Positions 56,032-60,560 of a stretch of DNA of 60,560 nt are shown in pieces. The notes below the pieces were generated by a model. The model was not told the DNA's origin. It saw nothing but the letters and a program-made list of their open reading frames with translations, and ran no database searches. The stretch comes from Herbinix sp. Its GTDB lineage: Bacteria > Bacillota > Clostridia > Lachnospirales > Lachnospiraceae. The stretch spans positions 1 through 60,560 of the forward strand of contig JAQZBN010000035.1 of assembly GCA_029238935.1 (NCBI GenBank). The letters are read 5' to 3'. Made by a program: the position numbers and the translations under genes. Numbering within the stretch: the first letter of the stretch is position 1; each line of letters starts with the position of its first letter.

Positions 56032-58538
56032 ATGACAAAATGGGTATATTTGTTTAAAGAAGGCAAGGCTGATATGAAGAACCTTCTTGGTGGTAAAGGT
56101 GCTAACTTAGCAGAAATGACTAACTTAGGCCTTCCGATTCCTCAAGGTTTCATAGTAACAACCGAAGCTTGTACAGATTACTACAATAGCGGCAAAAAAA
56201 TCAGAGATGAAATTAAAGATCAGATTTTTGCATCTTTAGCAATTCTTGAACAAGAACAAGGAAAGAAATTCGGTGATACAGAGAATCCTTTATTAGTATC
56301 TGTACGTTCCGGCGCTAGAGCTTCCATGCCAGGTATGATGGATACTATTCTTAACTTAGGTTTAACTGATGCTGCTGTTGAAGGTTTTGCAAAGAAAACT
56401 GGAAACGCAAGATTTGCATATGACTCTTACAGAAGATTCATCCAGATGTTCTCTGACGTAGTTATGGAAGTTAGCAAATCAAAATTCGAAAGAGTATTGG
56501 ATGAAATCAAAGAGAAGAAGGGTGTTCACTATGACACCGAGCTTACTGCTGATGATTTAAAAGAAGTAATCACTCAGTTCAAAGCATTATATAAAACTGA
56601 AAAAGGTACTGATTTCCCTCAGGATCCTAGTGAGCAGTTAATTGAAGCTGTTACCGCTGTATTCCGTTCTTGGGACAATCCTCGTGCTATCTACTACAGA
56701 AGAATGAACGATATCCCTGGCGATTGGGGTACTGCAGTTAACATTCAGGCCATGGTATTTGGTAACATGGGCGAGACCTCCGGTACTGGTGTTGCGTTTA
56801 CACGTAATCCATCCACAGGTGAAGCTAAGATCTACGGTGAGTACTTGATCAATGCACAAGGTGAAGACGTTGTTGCTGGTATCAGAACTCCTCAACCAAT
56901 CAGCAAGTTAGAAGAAGATATGCCTGCGGCATATGCTGAATTCATGAGAATTGCAACTCTTCTTGAGAATCATTACAGAGATATGCAGGACATGGAGTTC
57001 ACAATTGAAGATACAAAACTTTACTTCTTACAGACACGTAACGGTAAGAGAACAGCTCCTGCTGCTCTTCAAATCGCGCAGCTCTGAAAGCAGCTAGCTC
57101 TGTTGGTAAAGCTCTTCCAGCTTCTCCTGGTGCTGCAGCAGGTAAAGTTTACTTTACAGCTGAAGATGCTAAAAACAATCATGAAAAAGGCGAAAGAGTT
57201 ATCCTTGTTCGTCTTGAGACATCACCTGAAGATATCGAAGGTATGCATGCAGCTGAAGGTATCTTAACAGTACGTGGTGGTATGACATCTCACGCAGCCG
57301 TAGTTGCTCGTGGTATGGGTACTGCTTGTGTATCTGGTTGTGGTGAAGTAAATATCAACGAAGAAGAGAAATATTTCACAATCGCTGGACAGACTGTAAA
57401 AGAAGGAGATTACATCTCCCTTGACGGTTCTACTGGTAACATCTACATTGGAGATATCCCTACTGTAGAAGCTGCGATCAGCGGTAACTTTGATAGAATT
57501 ATGAAATGGGCTGATGAAATCAGAACATTAAAAGTAAGAACAAACGCAGATACACCTGCTGATGCTGCTAACGCAGTTAAGTTTGGTCTTTGCCGTACTG
57601 AGCATATGTTCTTTGATGCAGAAAGAATTCCTAAGATCAGAAAGATGATCCTTTCTAAGACTGTTGAAGCAAGAGAAGAAGCTCTTAATGAGTTAATTCC
57701 TTTCCAGAAAGGTGACTTCAAAGGTCTTTACGAAGTAATGGAAGGAAGACCGGTTACTATCCGTTTCTTAGATCCTCCGCTTCATGAATTCGTACCTACT
57801 GAAGAAGATGATATTGCAGCTCTTGCTGTTGATATGGGTCTTACTGTAGAAGAAGTTAAAGCTACTTGCGACTCTTTACATGAGTTCAACCCTATGATGG
57901 GTCACAGAGGTTGCCGTCTTGCTGTAACTTATCCTGAAATTGCTAAGATGCAGACAAGAGCCGTAATGGAAGCTGCAATCGAAGTTAAGAAGGAAAAAGG
58001 CTTTGACATCATTCCTGAAATCATGATTCCATTGGTTGGTGAGAAGAGAGAGTTAAAATTCGTTAAGGATCTAGTTGTTGAGACAGCAGAAGCAGTTAAG
58101 AAAGAGATGAATTCTGATATTGAATACCATATCGGTACCATGATCGAAATTCCTCGTGCTGCTATCCTTGCTAACGAAATCGCTGAAGAAGCAGAATTCT
58201 TCTCCTTCGGTACAAACGACTTAACACAGATGACATTCGGTTTCTCCCGTGATGACGCTGGTAAATTCTTAGATGCTTACTACAAGACTAAGATCTATGA
58301 GTCCGATCCATTCGCAAGACTTGATCAGGACGGCGTAGGCGCATTAGTTAAGATGGCTTCCGAAAAAGGCCGTGCTACAAGACCAAACATTAAGCTTGGT
58401 ATCTGTGGCGAGCATGGTGGAGATCCTTCCACAGTCGAGTTCTGCCATAAGGTAGGATTAAACTATGTATCTTGCTCACCTTTCCGTGTGCCGATCGCTA
58501 GACTTGCAGCTGCTCAGGCAGTATTAAACAATAAATAA
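56032..58538 (+). pseudogene. ppdK: Pyruvate phosphate dikinase, frameshifted and internally deleted
   Basis: PPDK interconverts pyruvate, ATP and phosphate with PEP, AMP and pyrophosphate. The first frame (56032-57087) encodes the ATP-grasp domain, from [10 protein letters not shown] through [16 protein letters not shown] to [16 protein letters not shown], then runs into a stop. The rest continues in another frame from 57078 ([17 protein letters not shown]), with the phosphohistidine loop GGMTSHAAVVARG and the PEP domain to the normal end SPFRVPIARLAAAQ. Compared with the Clostridium symbiosum enzyme as I recall it, about 33 residues (roughly 100 bases) are missing at the junction, and five more (AEGIG of the PEP-utiliser signature AEGIGLCRTEH) at 57587/57588. 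As written, no full enzyme can be made. Assembly error is an alternative. Confidence 0.85.
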
Positions 58539-58643
58539 TATTAATATTTCAATGTTATTCTATGGTTTGACTTAGGTTAGACTGTATTGAATAATAGCGA
58601 AGAATACAGAGCACCCTATCATGTCAAAGTGATAGGGTGTTTT
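58515..58643 (+). repeat. ppdk tail repeat, copy A, with terminator
   Basis: Bases 58515-58601 (last codons and 3' flank of ppdk) recur at 59968-60052. The terminator CACCCTATCA/TGATAGGGTG (58612-58639, then TTTT) follows and ends the ppdk transcript. Confidence 0.85.
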
Positions 58644-58796
58644 AAATTCACTAATTATGTAAATAGTTTCCTCCTTAAAAAGTTATATTATTAGTAATTG
58701 ATTATTGACAGGTAATAATATACAATACTTATACTTTACTATAAGAGATAATATAACATGGCAACTTAAAAATAATCTTTGGGGGAAATATAATAA

Positions 58797-59207
58797 GTGG
58801 AATTAAATATTGTATGGAATCAGCCTGATGAAGCAATAAAAGTCATGAAAGAAGTTGCAAGTTGGAGACGCCAGAAAGGTTACAGAGTATGGCTTGATGA
58901 ATGGCTATCACGTGAAGAATTAATTACTGAAGAGGTAAATAAAGAAAATCTCTGTATTGGATTGGTAGAAAATAACGTCGCATGTGCAACGATTTTGCAA
59001 TGGGTAGACAATAACTGGTGGCCAAATGCAAAAATGTATGATGCATGTTATATACACAAATTATGTGTAAGAAGGGAATTTGCTGGTCGAGGAATACCTG
59101 CATTATTAATTGAAGCAATAAAGCTAGAATGTAGAAAGAGAAATACCAGATATATACGCCTTGATACTGGGTGGGATGAAGAAGTTGTTAAGAGAATATA
59201 TCTTTAG
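58797..59207 (+). CDS. GNAT-family acetyltransferase, probably C-terminally truncated
   Basis: A 136-residue protein starting with GTG behind a GGGGG ribosome binding site. The GNAT core is clear: MYDACYIHKLCVRREFAGRG is beta4 and the start of the acetyl-CoA loop (R-R-E-F-A-G-R-G-I-P), then helix ALLIEAIKLECRKR and beta5 YIRLDTGWDEE. Family members normally continue about 20-30 residues past this with a Y-x-x-x-G-F strand, but a TAG follows RIYL. The last strand is therefore missing and activity is doubtful. It lies in the decayed zone between two copies of the ppdk tail. Confidence 0.7.
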   Translation: MELNIVWNQPDEAIKVMKEVASWRRQKGYRVWLDEWLSREELITEEVNKENLCIGLVENNVACATILQWVDNNWWPNAKMYDACYIHKLCVRREFAGRGIPALLIEAIKLECRKRNTRYIRLDTGWDEEVVKRIYL

Positions 59208-59341
59208 TCAACTATTCAACATGTAATTCTTATATATTTCAAATCTCCAGTATATTTTATAGAAGTAAAAATGAATTTGTGTTATACTATTGATAGTAAA
59301 TCAATGATAGACTATTAGACATTGAAGGAGGTCGTTAAGCC

Positions 59342-59611
59342 ATGATGTATCCATATATGATTTTAGCTGATGAAACGGAGATAGTCCATTCTCAAATCAT
59401 CGAAGAAAACGGAATTCAATGTGTGGAAGTTCATTTTGAACGCCCTACTGAAGAAGGCTTTGATGTAGCCAGATGCTCATTACCAACTTACACATGGATT
59501 AGACGAGAGGGTTTTACGGATAATGAAATTGATAAATTTGACAGATTCCTTCATAGCAATGCTCATTTATTATATAAATATGCAGCTTTAGGGGGGATAC
59601 AAATTGCCTAG
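59342..59611 (+). CDS. Small protein of unknown function, paired with DUF4160 gene
   Basis: An 89-residue soluble protein beginning MMYPYMILADETEIVHSQ. I recognise no named family. The second half has an Arg/Asp/Glu-rich helix (GFTDNEIDKFDRFLHSNAH). An AAGGAGGTCG ribosome binding site lies upstream. It overlaps the start of the DUF4160 gene by eight bases, so the two form a coupled pair; such small pairs are often toxin-antitoxin-like, but that is inference. Confidence 0.7.
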   Translation: MMYPYMILADETEIVHSQIIEENGIQCVEVHFERPTEEGFDVARCSLPTYTWIRREGFTDNEIDKFDRFLHSNAHLLYKYAALGGIQIA

Positions 59612-59882
59612 TTTATTTCAAATAGGTGGATATAAGGTGTTCTTCTGGTCGAATGAAAATGATGAACCAATCCATGTACATGTCGGAACGGGGAAGCCGA
59701 GTTCGAATGCTACTAAGATTTGGTTGACTTCTTTGGGTGGTTGTATTGTTGCCAATAATGGAAGTAAAATTCCATAAAGCGATTTAAATGAATTACTAGA
59801 TATTATTTCCGCTCAGTACTTTATGATATGTGATGAGTGGAAAAATCATTTTAAGGAAGAGAAAGTCAAATTTTTCTGTTAA
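59604..59882 (+). pseudogene. DUF4160 protein gene with in-frame stop
   Basis: From a TTG behind GGGGGGATAC the frame encodes PSLFQIGGYKVFFWSNENDE and PIHVHVGTGKPS, the DUF4160 signature with its H-x-H pair, followed by ATKIWLTSLGGCIVANN. Codon 58 is TAA (59775-59777), and the same frame then continues with the normal family ending SDLNELLDIISAQYFMICDE to a final stop at 59880-59882. A single base change at a Gln-like codon (CAA to TAA) would explain it. A 57-residue truncated product could still be made. DUF4160 function is unknown. Confidence 0.8.
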
Positions 59883-59967
59883 ATATCAAGTGAGAGTACT
59901 GCTTGAAATATCAAGCTTTTGTTGCTATTTCATATATAATATTAGTGGTACTTTATTGCGGGCAGCA

Positions 59968-60097
59968 CAGGCAGTATTAAAATAAGTAATATTGATATTT
60001 CAACGTTATTCTATGGTTTGACTTAGGTTAGACTGTATTGAATAATAGCGAATAAGTTATTAGGCACCTTATCATGTAGTGGTAGGGTGCCTTTGTT
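59968..60097 (+). repeat. ppdk tail repeat, copy B, with terminator
   Basis: Bases 59968-60052 are nearly identical to 58515-58601, including a 48-base exact run. Just upstream the frame GCA GCA CAG GCA GTA TTA AAA TAA encodes the PPDK C-terminus AAQAVLK with different codons, so it is a remnant of a second, diverged ppdk end. A matching but diverged terminator hairpin lies at 60062-60092. Nothing else is seen in 59883-60232. Confidence 0.85.
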
Positions 60098-60262
60098 TAA
60101 ATAATGATTTTTATGATTATTATCCACCTAACTGTAATACGATTGACATTATTTGAGTTGAATTTAATTACAATTAGGATTATTTGGATGATTTTGCTTG
60201 AAACTTATAAATTAATATGATAGGGTAAATAATTGCAATATATAAGTAGTGGGGGACATAAA

Positions 60263-60466
60263 ATGAAGGTTATATATAGTTCGGATAAAAGTATAAGAGT
60301 AGAAATTGAGAAAGTAAGTGATAGGCCTTATTTTTCAATGCAATATTATGGTGATTATTGCATTGAAGAATATTTAAAGGAAGGTGCTTGTAATATTGAA
60401 GAGTTTTGCAACTTTATTGATAAGAATTTAGTAAATAAAAAGATGAATCTTAATAATAATGTATAA
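60263..60466 (+). pseudogene. N-terminal fragment, possibly of a choloylglycine-hydrolase-like gene
   Basis: A 67-residue frame from ATG 60263, with GGGGGAC upstream, reads MKVIYSSDKSIRVEIEKV and then YYGDYCIEEYLKEGACNIEEF. The Y-x-G-x-Y-x-x-x-E/D-x-L-K-x-G-A pattern resembles the early part of linear-amide C-N hydrolases, but the recognition is weak. It stops at 60466, exactly where an insertion-sequence-like end begins, so it is probably interrupted. Confidence 0.35.
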
Positions 60467-60560
60467 ATGTCAACATAAGAATGTACATTTTTGATCAGTT
60501 AAGAATGTACAATTTTGCTATTCATCATCGCACTTGACATACTCCTTTATTCTATAAGAT
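60467..60560. mobile_element. Putative IS21-family element terminus (cut by window edge)
   Basis: The sequence begins near TGTCAACATAAG and contains two direct copies of AAGAATGTACA (60477-60487 and 60501-60511), 24 bases apart. IS21-family elements start with TG and carry such repeated transposase-binding sites at their ends. A TTGACA at 60534-60539 could be the promoter for the transposase genes beyond the window. No coding part is visible, so the family call rests on the end structure only. Confidence 0.5.

Noticed and set aside
57243..58538. Functional stand-alone C-terminal PPDK protein
   Set aside because: The internal ATG has no ribosome binding site, lies past the conserved SPGAAAGKV strand, and the product lacks AEGIG of the PEP-site signature.

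Overview
The window is AT-rich chromosomal DNA from an anaerobic, low-GC, endospore-former-type Firmicute. Gene content and protein style point to a plant-polysaccharide-degrading Lachnospiraceae close to Lachnoclostridium (Clostridium) phytofermentans. The grounds are an oxygen-independent NrdD ribonucleotide reductase, pyruvate phosphate dikinase (PPDK), a membrane pyrophosphatase, an OadB/OadG sodium pump, GH2/GH16/GH94 sugar enzymes and strong AGGAGG-type ribosome binding sites. The species is inferred, not proven.

Layout. 1-5.8 kb: a cut GNAT gene, an M20 amidohydrolase, an OhrR-type regulator divergent from two tandem glutathione-peroxidase-like genes with a clear OhrR-style operator, a DUF998 membrane protein behind a palindromic operator/promoter, and a Cys-rich four-helix protein. 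6.4-12.9 kb: a five-gene oppABCDF-type ABC importer. 13-17.3 kb: SulP transporter, Csp-like subtilase, hemerythrin-like protein. 17.3-22.9 kb: a beta-glucan block (GH2, a 5'-damaged GH16, GH94 phosphorylase) with two REP-like hairpins wedged between GH2 and GH16. 23-29.2 kb: cupin, split ThrE exporter, OadB with a 46-residue OadG, and a proton pyrophosphatase. 29.5-40.9 kb: TPR lipoprotein-hflX, nrdD (fused to a thioredoxin-like domain, with candidate NrdR boxes), thyA, folA, ilvE, guaB. 41-48.2 kb: amidase, amidohydrolase, dCMP deaminase, pyruvate kinase, DUF1461, purH, cold-shock protein. 48.4-58.6 kb: M16C protease, era-yqzL-recO, lipoprotein, glyS, ppdk.

How it fits together. Nucleotide metabolism is concentrated in the middle: nrdD, dCMP deaminase, thyA and folA make deoxynucleotides and dTMP, and guaB and purH make purines. 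The GH2/GH16/GH94 block suggests phosphorolytic use of beta-glucans. PPDK, pyruvate kinase and the H+-pyrophosphatase together suggest pyrophosphate-linked glycolysis, but ppdk as written here carries two deletions.

The last 3.5 kb look like a decay zone: ppdk is frameshifted and lacks part of a signature motif, a second diverged copy of the ppdk tail plus terminator lies 1.45 kb downstream, the genes between are truncated or carry a nonsense codon, and the window ends in what looks like the terminus of an IS21-family element. I found no CRISPR array, rRNA or tRNA gene, prophage or obvious new defence system. The most interesting unexplained items are the REP-like hairpins, the nested inverted-repeat element before sulP, the ppdk lesions and leader hairpin, and several well-formed operators.
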